NCBI GenBank assembly: GCA_030549205.1
Contig: JAUKTV010000001.1
Location: 5,146,001 to 5,210,000 of the forward strand
Source of the DNA: Apiosordaria backusii
Lineage: Eukaryota; Ascomycota; Sordariomycetes; Sordariales; Lasiosphaeriaceae
DNA: 64,000 nucleotides
Direction: 5' to 3'
Shown here: positions 11,877 to 23,265 of the stretch, one piece after another
Numbering within the stretch: the stretch's first letter is position 1
Layout: each line of letters opens with the position of its first letter
Made by a program: the position numbers and the translations under genes
Notes under the pieces: generated by a model
Databases searched by the model: none
What the model was told of the DNA's origin: nothing
The model's input: only the letters and a program-made list of their open reading frames with translations

Positions 11877-12432
11877 TCTTGTCAGTTCAAAAAAGGGGGG
11901 TGTCGTTGGCGGGGTTACCATTTAGAACAAAAAGGGGCCTTAGCTTATCAAACCACTCAGCTGTATTAGTAGTCAGAGATGCACGCCTTGCAGAGATTAA
12001 TAACTCAGAACAAGCAAGGCTATGATTCGGCATTCGGCATGTATATCTGTTACCTCAAACACACGTTCTCTCGGCTTGGCTTGCAATGACGGCATGGCAA
12101 AAGTAGGTATGTCCCACCCTCTTTTACCCCTCGCTCGGCAGTCGATAAAGGTGGGGTTTTCTGTCCACCCTTTTTTGCCTTTTACGTCTTGCTTAACAGC
12201 AATTACCACCATGACGAAAGTTCAATTGGGGAATTGGGTATGCAGGCGGGGTAATCTGCTGATAAAGGGGATGGTTTCTTCCATAGCCCCCATCTATAAT
12301 AACAACCTCTGTTCCCTCCGTGTTCCTCATCTCCATTATTCTCAGCTGTTGTCAACTCGCTCCTCACCTCACCACCACCCATCTGTCACCATCCCCATTC
12401 TCACAACAACAGAATCTGGAAAAACCGCCAAA
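11877..12432. promoter_or_regulatory. Promoter region of the S-formylglutathione hydrolase gene
   Basis: A 556-bp spacer between two same-strand genes. A TATAAT motif at 12295-12300 lies 133 bp before the hydrolase ATG, followed by a C/T-rich leader. The open frame continues upstream of the ATG, but that stretch is pyrimidine-rich leader, not family sequence. Confidence 0.4.
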
Positions 12433-13317
12433 ATGCCCCTCGAAACCAAAGCAACGATCCGCACCTTTGGAGGCAAGCTCTTCAAGCTCTCCCACCCCTC
12501 CACCGCAACTGGCACCCCCATGAACCTGAACCTTTTTGTGCCCCCCTCCGCTCTGGATAAAGATAAATCCACCCCGGCCCCAGTGTTGATTTACCTCTCG
12601 GGCCTGACCTGCTCTCCGGATAACTGCTCCGAAAAGGGGTTTTTCCAGCACCGCGCTAGTCAGCTCGGTCTGGCGGTTGTGTACCCGGATACTTCCCCTA
12701 GGGGGTTGAACATCCCCGGGCAGAACGACTCGTGGGACTTTGGCGAGGCTGCTGGATTCTACCTCGACGCCACAGCCGAGCCGTGGAAGGAGAATTACAA
12801 GATGGAGAGTTATATCACTGAGGAATTACCAGACGTCCTCTTCAACGACCCGGAGTTTGGAAAATATCTGGATAAAGACCGCGTCAGCATCACGGGCCAC
12901 AGCATGGGCGGCCACGGGGCTCTAACGCTCTATCTCAAGCATCAAGGGAAATACAAATCTGTTAGTGCTTTTGCGCCTATTGCCAACCCGACGAAGTGCC
13001 CTTGGGGGGAGAAGGCTTTTAAGGGGTACCTTGCTGGGGGGATTGAAGAGGGGAAAAAGCATGATGCTGTGGAGCTGTTGAGGGCGGGGGTTTGGAAAGG
13101 GGGGGATGTGAAGGCGTTGGTGGATGTGGGGACGGGGGATAATTTCTACAAGGGTGGACAGCTGCTTCCCGAGAATTTGGAGGCGGTGGTGAAAGAAAAG
13201 GGGCTGGAGGGGGTCAAGGTGAGGTATCAGGAGGGGTATGATCATAGTTATTACTTTATGGCGACGTTTAGTGGTGAGCATGTGGAGCATGCGGCCAAGT
13301 ATCTTGGGTTGCTGTGA
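12433..13317 (+). CDS. S-formylglutathione hydrolase (esterase D family)
   Basis: Cytosolic serine hydrolase of 294 residues that splits S-formylglutathione into formate and glutathione, the last glutathione-dependent step of formaldehyde detoxification. One exon, with the usual length for the family. It shows the alpha/beta hydrolase signatures YLSGLTCSPDNCSEKG (oxyanion region) and GHSMGGHGAL with nucleophile Ser157, then Asp236 (VGTGDNF) and His271 (GYDHSYYF) as the other triad members. NIPGQNDSWDFGEAAGFY and ELPDVLF are also family-typical. The ATG at 12433 is chosen because family similarity begins there (MPLETKATIRTFGGKL). It runs toward the AFI1-like gene with a 260-bp convergent gap. 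Nothing is missing. Confidence 0.95.
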   Translation: MPLETKATIRTFGGKLFKLSHPSTATGTPMNLNLFVPPSALDKDKSTPAPVLIYLSGLTCSPDNCSEKGFFQHRASQLGLAVVYPDTSPRGLNIPGQNDSWDFGEAAGFYLDATAEPWKENYKMESYITEELPDVLFNDPEFGKYLDKDRVSITGHSMGGHGALTLYLKHQGKYKSVSAFAPIANPTKCPWGEKAFKGYLAGGIEEGKKHDAVELLRAGVWKGGDVKALVDVGTGDNFYKGGQLLPENLEAVVKEKGLEGVKVRYQEGYDHSYYFMATFSGEHVEHAAKYLGLL

Positions 13318-13577
13318 GGAAGGAAATAAGGAACTGAGAGACGGGGGGAAAACAGGGGGAGGGTATATTTTGTACTTTTTGAGCAGGCAGGCAATCACAT
13401 GAATTCATGATACAAACTGGTTGGACGTTGAGATTAGAGCACTGCTGCTCGTTATGACGGTCTCCTCATCTTTTTCATTAATTATGAAAATGGATCGACC
13501 ATATAATTTCAAGTTTGAGGAATCAATCCGCTAATTACAACATCACCAACGTATCTACCACACCCCCCTCTCTACTT

Positions 13578-16324
13578 CTAACTAACCCTCTTACTATCAA
13601 CCGGACTAATCATCCCCTGCTCCCTCCCCGTCTTCCCCTCCTGCTCCATCTCCTTCTTAATCCTCACATACGCCAGCTTCTCAAACCTGCTCAAACTCCT
13701 CCACCAATGCTGCCCCGCCTCATGCTCTGCAATCCTGTCCAGAAGCTCCGCCGCCTTGACCCGCACATCTCTATCCTTGTGGAACAGCCCCAGAGCGATA
13801 TAAAACAACCCAGCATGCGACTCAGGAGCCACGCTCAGCAACAAACAAATCTCATCATACGACCAGACATAGTTATAAAACGCCTCAAAAATCTCCCTGC
13901 TCTGCTGCGGAGTGAGCTTCTGAGTCCGTAAACGATCATGCATATGCGCCAGATCGAGCCCTTTCAACGGGCGGACGGTGTATGACTGAGCGACGTCCTA
14001 TTGCAACTTCCATCAATATGCTGCTGCCATCAAGACAAAAAAAACTGTGAGAGAAAAAGAGAGAGAAAGCCACAAACCTGGATAAACGAATAATAACTCC
14101 TAGTATTCCGCCACCCCTCAATCCTCGTCACATTCCCCGCCAGCTCCTTCGCCTTGGTCGCCTCATCCGCCCAGACATACCCATGCCCCATCGCCGCCAT
14201 ACCCCCATTCCCATTCCCATTCCCATTCCCACTCCCACTCCCTCCACCACCACCATTATCATCCCCATCACTCCCAATATACAACGCGCTCGCCCCAAAA
14301 ACCGTCTCCTCAAACGCCGCCGCGATCCTCGTAAACTTCAGCACCCACTCCCTCCACTTCGCCCTCACCACCCTCTCCCCGGAGCGATTAGCTATACACC
14401 TCAGAATATCCGCCATGAACGCCGCGTCACCCGTCAAATCCCCCGTTGCAGCCCCTGCCGAGTTTGAACTTGACAAACCACCCCCAGATGAACTCGACGC
14501 GCCGTTTATCCAGTTTGCGTACGCTGGGTTCTGCTGCTGGAAGTAGACCAGCCCCTCGGTGATGGGTGCGGATTCGATTTTGGACGAGATCTTCATCTTG
14601 CCTGAAGGGATGTCACAGAGTAAATCCCACCATTCGGGGTGGTGCTCAAAGGTTGGGTTTGTCACCCCCGCGATAAATCCCGGGACGTTGAGGAGGTCGT
14701 CGATTTTGGTTAGATCCGTGTAAGGGAAGGCGTGCCGGGTGAAGCCCCTCAGCAAACCGCCAGACACTAACGCGCATGCTGCTAACACGGCTTCGGCTAC
14801 TTCGCCTGAGGGCATGTTGTGGCCGAGGAAGATGACTCTTTTTTGGGTGAGGAGAGCGTTGACAAGGACAATAATGGGGTGGGTTGTTGGGCCGTTGGTG
14901 GTGAGGTGCGGATGGAGGGGGAAGGTCTGGGGGGATTTGGCGTGGGAATCCGAAAAGTTTTGGATGAGTTTGATCAGGGAAAAATCGCCGACTGTTTCGG
15001 GCATGACGGCAACGGGAACCTTGATAGGGATCGGGATGCCTTTGTACATGACTTTGCTTTCGAATTCGTGGGTGTCTCTCGGGACAGCGTAGGCGCCGGT
15101 GTGAGTCTCGATGTAAGACTTTGTGCCTGACCTGAAGATGCCTGGTCGTTTGGGTGGGCTGCGGCTGGCGTCGAAGGGCTGGTCTGCGACGCCTTCTGCT
15201 GTTTCTTCTGAGATGCGAGCTTGGATCATGCGCTCAAACTTTTCAACGAATAAATCCTTGTTGTCGCTGGCTTGGAGGAGATGTCTCTCTAAAAGACTGA
15301 GTTTTGGCATGAGTGAGAGGTCCATCTCGTTGACGGCGTTGAACAACATGGATAGTGTTTCTGGTACAGGCGACTTGAAATACTCTTCCAAGGCCAGTAA
15401 TAATAGGGGCTTTGCGAGATGTTAGTTTCAGTATTATGAGAACATGACACAGCACGGCCTTCTCACCTTGTATATATGAAGAAATGGATGCCGTGTGCAG
15501 ATAGCCATGGCCTTCACCACGGCACCTCTCTTGACCGTCTTGTCCTGCTTGGTGTTGACCAAGTTCAAGACATAAACTAATGGCGGTCCCTCGCCGCCCT
15601 CTGGTTCAGTGTCGGTTGACATGTCGTCGTCCCAGTCATCATCATCATCGTCGTCAAGATCTCCTTCCCCGTCGTCCTCGTCATCCGACTCGTGTATAAT
15701 GCCCTTTGCCCGGTCACGTCTGCGCCTTCTCCGGGCTCGTCTGTTTTCTTTAACCTGTCTTTCAGCATCGTCTTCCTCTTGGCTACTATCCTTGTGAAGA
15801 AAGAAGACCGTCCAATCCTGATTTCTGACATGAGCCTGATCAGGAAGCATCAGCTCGGCAAGCATGTGCTCATCCCCGGTAATAGCGACGGGATACTGGT
15901 GCTCCATAATCGGGCCCCGATCGATATCGAAAGAGGCGACTAGGATGTACTCGACATGGCTCTCGGTGCTGCTTCTCGGGTACTGAGAGCGCGGCTTGCG
16001 CGCCCGGCGCAACGAAGGGTCATAGCGTACTTTCGGAGCGGGCGCCGAGAGGGAACTGTGTTGAGACGAGCCGGCGGTGCCTGTTGAGGCTGTCTTGTCT
16101 TTTACATTGAGGTCGGATATGCGGTCCATGTCGGCGGCATTGAAACCAGGGGGCAGCGGGGAGCGAGCGGGGCGCGGGGGAGGTTGAGACATGTCGGCGG
16201 CGAACTTGGACGTCGGGACTGTGGAGAGCGATCGGCTGTGGCCGTCGCTGGGAGGAGCTTCTACAAATGCGGATAAGCTGTTTGTTCTCGGGGCATAGGG
16301 TAGCGGCTGTTCGGCCGATGCCAT
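13578..16324 (-). CDS. AFI1-like ARF3-interacting polarity protein (Afi1 + SPA domains)
   Basis: Predicted 869-residue protein, complement(join(13578..13997,14078..15409,15467..16324)); all introns are phase 0. The first 130 residues are Ser/Pro-rich and probably disordered. The DENN-like N-terminal domain begins near residue 130 (EYILVASFDIDRGPIMEHQYP) and matches the Afi1 docking domain for the Arf3 GTPase. An acidic run (DDEDDGEGDLDDDDDDDWDDD) interrupts it. Exons 2 and 3 carry the SPA (stabilization of polarity axis) domain, including VLVNALLTQKRVIFLGHNMPSGEV. A Gly-Asn repeat (about residues 675-690) comes from a CCCATT-type microsatellite near 14204-14240. In yeast this protein helps fix the cell-polarity axis at the cortex; a role in hyphal polarity is inference. 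The gene sits between convergent and divergent neighbours and has no operon-like context. Confidence 0.85.
14204..14240. repeat. CCCATT-type microsatellite inside the AFI1-like gene
   Basis: Tandem 6-nt units on the + strand (CCCATT, then CCCACT variants) encode a Gly-Asn run on the - strand. It is in frame with the gene and may vary in length between strains. Confidence 0.8.
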
Positions 16325-17525
16325 CCTCGAGTGTGGTTTTTGTTTGCTGCCCCCTAATTCCTACGAATCCTTCCTAATCCGTTAGGTGGCACACACAGTT
16401 TTGCGGCACGATCCGAACTATGGGTATCGGTCTGTAGAATGATGTCAATTGATCCGACGGGAGGACTCGATCGCGTCGAATTGGCGCCTGTATTCTGTGT
16501 GATATGTTTGTAGCTGAACACAGATCGACACCGGGTGTGCCCCTCGGTTGTGGTCGTGGATCGGTACTCCGTACGTCGTCGGTTTGTATTATGTTTCCAT
16601 GAAAAGAAAGGGGATTTGGGTCGGCGCCGGGCCTGTATTAGGTATCGTGCTGTCTTACAGAAGGGAGATTCCGACTCGAGGCGGAATTGTGGTGTGCTGG
16701 GTATCGGACGGTGGGAACGGTGACCCGGATCAGCCAAAGCCGGCTCCGGTCTCCGATTTCCCCCTCGACGGCTTGGATCTTGGCTCCCGGGGTTAATGCG
16801 GCTGCCCGCGTGTCTACCGCTGTGCAATGCAGAAGCAGACTGCCGAAACCTGCATTTGTATGTGTATGCACCTGATGTAGGCACAGCAAATGTTACACCT
16901 GGAGGACGTTGACCTGTCTGTCTGTCTCTCTCTCGTCACCTCCTGACAGGGGTCTGCTCAAGTGAGGGGTCCCCCTCACCCCTTTCCCCCCTGTAAATCC
17001 CTGCGTCTTTGGGGGCCTTGAAACATGCAATGCCCGCGCGGCAAGCAGAAACAGGTGGGCAGCATCACTGTTGAAATGCCCCGCACCATCTTCCCAGCTG
17101 CCACTAGGACGCTCGGGCCATGTGACACCCGTTGATGGTTGTCTGGTCGCATTGTTTACTTTTTGTTGTCCCCGCCATCGACTTTCATCCAAGGCTCGAC
17201 TGCTGATCTCCAGTGACGACATCAATTGCCCAACCAATACCAGACAAGCGAGACCGAGATATCATCGATCACCGTGGCACAGAGAGGCATTGTTTTGGCC
17301 GCTATTATTGTGCAAAAAAGACGAGACCAGGTGCCGCTGGCGCGTTTTGTGGTCTGCTGGGCAACTGTTGACCGCATTCCCAAGAAACAACGAGCCAAGA
17401 AGTGGCCGTTCCCTGATGCGTGCTTGACCGCTAAGGCGATATAGATATCTGCAAGATCACGATGGTAGGAAAGGCTTGTGGGGAACAACACAGGATCCGA
17501 ATCCACTGACATCAGGACACAGGCC
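16325..17525. promoter_or_regulatory. Divergent promoter region, AFI1-like gene and EF-hand gene
   Basis: A 1.2-kb region between two divergent starts. Open frames on both strands are short and unlike known proteins. It presumably holds both promoters; I see no clear TATA box. Confidence 0.45.
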
Positions 17526-18387
17526 ATGCCATTCAAACCATCCCCGCTGGGGTACGGGTCTCCCCGGACTTCACCATTCCGTCGCCCAGTATCGCCAGGA
17601 TCTCCCAACACACTCCGTCAAACTACACCAACCGTATCACCAACCAAAACAGCCGGCCCTCCGAGTCCCGTACTAGACTTCAAGTCATCACGAGCGTCTC
17701 CGGGACTGTATGACAGTCGAGACGTGCAGACCCCACAAGCGCGCCTTTCCCCCAGACCAGCAACGTCAAAGACCGGCCCAGTAGGGCATGGGAGCGCCAT
17801 GTCTCAATTGCAGCCATCACAGGTCAGAACGCTGCGCGAGGGATTCCAGATTCTTGATAGAGACAGCGATGGCGTCGTGAATAGGGAGGATGTCGTCGAT
17901 ATGTTTAATCAGCTGGGTAAGAAGCCGCCCTGTGTCGGCCGTAGAGATCCTGCTAACGATGATGCAAGGTCTTCCATCAAACGCGTCAGAGGTCACCCAA
18001 TTCTTTCCTCCTTCGGCACCACAAACAATGACCATGGCACTGTTTATGAACTCGATATCAGGGTCACTGGCTGCTCTGTCTCCCAGCGCCGAGCTGCTAT
18101 CGGCATTCTCAGCATTTGATGACGACGATAGCGGGCAGATTGACGTTGCAGAGCTTCGGGATGCCCTACTCAACACGGCACCGGAGCCGGGACAGCAGCC
18201 GTTGACCTCGCTAGACGTCGAAAAAGTAATCAATGGTTTCACCAGCCGTCGAGCCTTCACCAAGCACAAGACGAGTGGCGGCCTGGGTAAGCGGGGGGAA
18301 GTATTCCGGTACCAGGATTTTGTAAACTCGGTGGTTGGAGGCAACGGGGGCAGCGAACGGGTTTCGGAAGATTCAGAGGAGGCGTAA
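17526..18387 (+). CDS. EF-hand protein resembling myosin II regulatory light chain
   Basis: Predicted 269-residue protein, join(17526..17916,17969..18387); the intron (GTAAGA..AAG) splits a Gly codon. Residues 1-90 are Ser/Pro-rich and probably disordered, with eleven Ser/Thr-Pro sites, one of them SPTK (CDK consensus). The calmodulin-like part starts near residue 97 (QVRTLREGFQILDRDSDGV). The first EF-hand loop (DRDSDGVVNRED) has a full set of calcium ligands; a later loop (DDDDSGQIDVAE) is also canonical. The spacing and phrases such as FDDDDSGQIDVAELRDAL fit fungal myosin regulatory light chains, which bind the myosin II neck at the contractile ring. Identity as RLC rather than another EF-hand protein is inference. 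An in-frame ATG at 17478 would add 16 residues; 17526 is preferred because MPFKPSPLGYGSPRTSPF begins the compositionally uniform region. Confidence 0.75.
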
Positions 18388-19779
18388 TGTGTTTTCAGAG
18401 GACAAACGGTGGCCAACCAGCGATTGCATGCGCAGGCGTTTGCGGGGCCCAATTACCATCATCAAAGAGGAACGACGATGACATTGGGTGATTTATTTTG
18501 TATCTTTTTTTTTAGTCGCACAGGGTAACGATAACGGGCTATGGGGAACATGCGTAGGTTATTAGGTAGCAGGAACCTATCGGTTTGGCGCTCGAGGCGG
18601 GGAATTCGCTCCTGATTATCCACTTAAACGAACGTCACATTTGACTGCTACACTGTAAATTGTCACCTTTGCGAAAGTTGTGTGCGGTTGTGCTGGGTGG
18701 CTGTCACAAATTGCTGCCCAGACGGTTCGCCAAAAGAAAGGCGCGGGAAGCGCTGGCGGATGATCCCCTCCAATCTTGCAAGGTTGGACGAGGATATTTA
18801 TTTCTGACTGTATTATGGACCATAGTCATGACCCAAACGGAATGGAAGGGATGCAAACACCAGTGTCAGTGTCGATATCTATATCTTGAAAGATAATGGA
18901 CATCAGCCTTGCAACTGACCGCTCATTACAGCGAAAAGCCGCCGACTGCGGACGGGCCGACCCACAGAAGGTTCGAGAACTAGTGTGTCAACCCCCCGTA
19001 TTACGGTTGTGATTTGTATTTTATATTCCTCAAACGGGGCGCCAGCCTTGGACATTTGTCTTCTCGCCAGGAGATCGCTGGGGGCTTGGACGAATGGCAT
19101 CAATGGTCCTGTTCTGGCTCCCAAATTTCCAGAGCAACGCTTTGCCCCCAGCCAGCTCAAGAACCTGGAACCTTTTCTTCGAATTGGAAGAGAGGAACTG
19201 ACGGGCCCCCAGGAGGGATGGGCTCCATCGTCCATGTGTCCATGATTTGCTTGATCTTGATTTGCTTGGACGGCTGAGAAAATCATCTAAACCCTTTCAA
19301 TCAATCCACCAGGAGTTGAAGGCCTGCCTTCTCTTGTCTCCATCCCCGACCTCTTGACTTTTCCACTTTCTTCCGTGTTCCAAGTTGTGTTCTCAGGTTC
19401 CCACGTTTTCCATCAGCTACCAGAAGAACTGCTGCCCTGACGGCTGCTCCCACTCACCCGCTCGCCCACATCAAAGGCCCCCCCGCCCGCCGCACCGCAA
19501 CCGCAACCGCACAGCCCTGAGCCGACCTGCCAAAAAAAAAAAAGTGTCTGGGAGTTTGATGACTAGGTAGTGTACCTCGACGCCTGGTACCTGCCGCCAA
19601 CCCGTCCAGCGATTTTTGCCTTGATGCTGATGCGGCGATACAAAGGGTGAACCTTGCCAGAAGTCACGGTCGTTTTTTTTGTTCTCTCCGGGTTTGGTCC
19701 GACCGCATATAACAATCCGGGCCCCAGGGACTTAGGTGAGACGGTTTTTAGTGTTAAGGCATTGCGGAACCCACTGCAA
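18388..19779. other. 1.4-kb intergenic region
   Basis: This holds the EF-hand gene 3' UTR and the promoter and leader of the TPR-J gene. The last 500 bp are C/T-rich, typical of a fungal leader. No gene is seen. Confidence 0.5.
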
Positions 19780-22022
19780 ATGAAGTTTTTCTCCAAAATC
19801 TCGTCCAAGAAACCCAACTCCCCGGACGAGGAGGACGAGGATCTCCCTCCGAACTACGAGTCGGTAATCCAACAGCAGCCGCCACAGCAGCCTCCCTCGC
19901 CCACAAAGGCGCCCACCCCAAAACCTTCCTCATCCCGGTCCCCGACCAAAAAGTCACACCGGTCAACGTCGCCGCCCACACGCGAGTCAAAGCCGCTGTC
20001 ATCATCTTCGTCGAGACCCTCCCGCTCTTCCGCACGGCACGCAACCGACCCCATCTCTTCGTCGTCCTTCCGCCGAAAGAAGGTTGAACCCGAGGAGCAC
20101 CCTCTCAACTTGCCGCCCGAGCAGCGCAACAAGCGCTTTTCCGAGTTATCTGCCATGAGCGATAGGAATTCAATGGACGTCGATAAGGAACCCGTCAACG
20201 GCGGTGCCGCCCCGGCTGCCTCCTCCCAGCAGAAGCCATCCGCTCCTCCTCACACCAACTCGTTCACGGTGCCCGTGGCCAACGGAGCGGATGCGTCGAC
20301 AAATGGGCCTGCTGCTGCTCCCGCTGACGAAGCCGTCCCCGCTCCCCCGCCTCACCGATCGTCGCCTTCCAGCCCCGTGCAGTCAGAGGCCGAGCAGGCT
20401 GAGTCTTTCAAGAACGATGGCAACAAGTTCTTCAAGGCCGGTGATTACAAGCATGCCATTGAGTTCTACACCAAAGGTGAGCCACAACCAAAGCCTGAAT
20501 ATTTTTTTTTTGGCCAAGATCTGGTGTGACTAATACTTTTTTTTTTCTCTCTCTGCAGCTGTTGTTCTTCAGCCCAACTCGGCGACTTATCTAGGCAACC
20601 GGGCTGCTGCTTACATGTCTGCGGGGAGATGGAGCGAGGCTTTGCAGGACTGCAAAAGAGCGGTTGATCTCGACCCCCACAACTCCAAGATTTTGTTGCG
20701 GTTGGCTCGTATCTACATCAGCACTGGTCAGCCGGAGGAGGCTATCGCCACTTTCGGCCGGATCCAGCCAACACCATCAGCAAAGGACACCGCGCCGGCC
20801 AAGGAAATGCTTCGTCATGTCAGAGCTGCCCAGTCGGCGCTCAAGGATGGCACTGCTGCTTCCATGGTCTTGCACCCTCTAGATATGGCCGAGAAGCTGC
20901 TTGGCCTCGGTGCTCTGAAGCCAAGAAAGTGGCAGCTGATGCGCGGTGAAGCCCTTCTCAAGATGGGCGACGTCAACTCCCTCGGCGAGGCTCAGAACAT
21001 CGCCATGTCGCTTCTCCGGAACAACAGCCAGGATCCCGAGGCGCTTGTTTTGCGTGGCCGTGCGCTCTATGCTATCGGTGAGAATGATAAGGCTGTTCAA
21101 CATTTCCGGAAGGCGCTTAGCTGCGACCCCGACTTCAGGGATGCTATCAAGTGGCTCCGCGTTGTCCAGAAGCTCGACAGAATGAAGGAGGAGGGTAACA
21201 GCGAGTACAAGGCCGGCCGGTGGCAATCAGCTTTCGATCTCTACACTAATGCTTTGGAGGTCGACCCCGCCAACAAGGGTACCAACTCGAAGCTCTATCA
21301 GAACCGGGCGCTGTGCCGCATCAAGCTTAAGCAGTATGATGACGCTATCACCGACTGTGAGAAGGCCATCAGTCTCGACCCGTCGTATCTCAAGGCTCGC
21401 AAGACCAAGGCCAACGCTTTGGGGTTGGCAGAGAAGTGGGAGGCGGCTGTTCGGGAATGGAAGGCGATTCAAGAGCTCGACCCCGAGGACCGAACGACTG
21501 CCAAGGAGGTGCGGAGAGCCGAGTTGGAGCTGAAGAAGTCCCTGCGCAAGGATTACTACAAGATCTTGGGGATTGACAAGAACGCGACCGAACAAGAGAT
21601 CAAGAAGGCGTACCGCAAGCTCGCCATTGTCCACCACCCCGACAAGAACCCTGGAGATTCGCAAGCCGAGGCCCGCTTCAAGGACATCAGCGAGGCGTAC
21701 GAGAACCTGAGCGATCCTCAGTAAGTTCTACCCAAGATCCCACGGCATCCCCGAAATATCGGTTTGCTAACAGCTTTATAGGAAGCGTGAGCGCTATGAT
21801 AGCGGTATTGACCTGCAAGATCCAGCTGATATGTTCGGCGGTGGCGGCGGCATGCACGGCGGCATCGACCCTGAGATTCTCTTCTCCATGATGGGTGGTG
21901 GCGGTCCCTTTGGCGGCGGCGGTGGTGGAGGTTTCCCTGGTGGTGGCTTTGCCTTCAACGCCGGAGGTGGCCAGCCTCGCGGAGGCAGAGGAGGATTCCC
22001 GCATCATTTCCAGTACTCTTGA
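19780..22022 (+). CDS. TPR and J-domain co-chaperone (DNAJC7/TPR2 type)
   Basis: Predicted 699-residue Hsp70/Hsp90 co-chaperone, join(19780..20476,20559..21720,21782..22022); phases match. Residues 1-200 are a disordered Ser/Pro-rich region (MKFFSKISSKKPNSPDEEDE start). TPR motifs begin near residue 207 (FKNDGNKFFKAGDYKHAIEF) and continue to about 540, including KEEGNSEYKAGRWQSAFDLY. The J domain spans about 564-625 (DYYKILGIDKNATEQEIKKA) with the HPD motif near residue 592 that triggers Hsp70 ATPase. A Gly/Phe-rich tail ends in HHFQYS. This domain order is that of DNAJC7, which passes clients between Hsp70 and Hsp90. The next gene downstream, on the same strand, is SEC63, another J protein. 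The TGA stop at 22020-22022 is followed by C and then by 96 open in-frame codons (separate entry). Confidence 0.92.
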
Positions 22023-22313
22023 CAACCCGACGAGGGAGAAGCTGCCAATAACGGGAGCGAGTATGATGGTGAAGAAGACCATGACAGCAGACATACGGGT
22101 GAAGCCAGGGCGGGTGGCGGCGTGAAGGCGGCGTGGAGATCCGAGGCCGATGATGAAAAGGATAGGCGGATTGAAAAGCTGCGCCAGATGGGGCTTATCG
22201 GAATGGCTGCTGTCGTGCTTCTCCCTCCGAATCTCTTGGTTGTGCTCATGATCACGGCCGGAGTTGTGTACATTGGTATGATGATGGTCAGGAGATCGAT
22301 ACGGGCACATTAG
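22023..22313 (+). other. In-frame open region with a transmembrane segment after the TPR-J stop codon
   Basis: From the codon after TGA, the same frame stays open for 96 codons to a TAG at 22311-22313. It starts with an acidic linker (QPDEGEAANNGSEYDGEEDH), passes through a Gly-rich and then charged stretch (ADDEKDRRIEKLRQ), enters a hydrophobic segment of about 30 residues (GLIGMAAVVLLPPNLLVVLM and on to VVYIGMMMV) and ends RRSIRAH. The order acidic linker, helix, membrane span, short basic tail is that of a tail-anchored protein. Three readings are possible: translational readthrough of TGA-C; splicing that removes the stop (an AG at 22033-22034 with a TTGAC branch-like site at 22019-22023 exists, but I see no strong donor); or chance or part of another transcript. 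No good ATG-led independent gene is seen. Confidence 0.45.
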
Positions 22314-23265
22314 GAGTAGGGGGATCAGTTTGGAGAACGGATACGGAAAGCTGTTCTCGCCATCGGTCAAAAGATTGGGTTAAATTTTTTTCTTCTCGTC
22401 ATTTTTCTCGGGGGAGGGGCATAGACTACCGGTCTGTTTCATATACTATCAACATCATCATTGGAGGAAGGCGTTCCGCTGGCTTTATCATGACATTTCT
22501 TTTCCTCTTTTCTCTCATGACGTGAACCTCGCTCCATACCTCAGCATGCTGCAGATAGATAGGGTAGACAGGGCAGTCATATGCTTGTGATGTTGGCCAT
22601 GATAACGAGCAGCTCAGCATTCATTTGACATTTATGTTTTTAAATTCCTGTGAATATATTTGGTTCTCAATGGTTTCACTGTGTGTAGTCTCCCGTAGTA
22701 AAAAGAAAAAGAGCAACTAATAATACACCAAAATACAACTCAAAATGGTAATAATAAAATAGAACATAACGGTCAGGTTGCAGCTACCGAAGCCCGCCAT
22801 GCCAAGGCGGCACAGCGGGCAGTTGGCGGGGCTGAAGCAGAGGTACCGGGTACCTTTGCTGACTGGCCTCTCTTCCGGGGTTTGACCGGCCGAAGGTTTG
22901 GGGGACGCAGGGAGCTTGGACCCCCTGCCCTGGCTTTCGAGGCCACGATTCACTTCCACCTAGGCTCTGCTGCCCGCGAAAAAGCGACCAGACAAGCACC
23001 TTGTGGGAAGCCGCCACATTGCATCCAGCAACCATTTGTCGACACCAAACTTTCAACCTTTGTCTGCCACTCTGTCCCCTTGGTCCATCAACATAGACTT
23101 TGGATCATAGTTTTCTTTTCCCAATTGCTCCAACGACACACTCTCTTTCGCACACCCAACACCCTCCCTCCCTCGCTATATCGTTGGCTCAATCTTTCGG
23201 AGACACAACACGAGACTGCGGCAACCAGCTTGATCTAGTCGTGCCCTCCCGGCTGAACCGCCGAC
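22314..23265. other. Intergenic region and SEC63 promoter
   Basis: This holds the TPR-J 3' UTR (AT-rich around 22620-22760) and the SEC63 promoter and C/T-rich leader (about 23000-23260). No gene is seen. Confidence 0.5.

Noticed and set aside
21687..22370. 227-codon open frame on the - strand opposite the TPR-J gene end
   Set aside because: It mirrors the Gly-rich and extension coding on the + strand and resembles no family.
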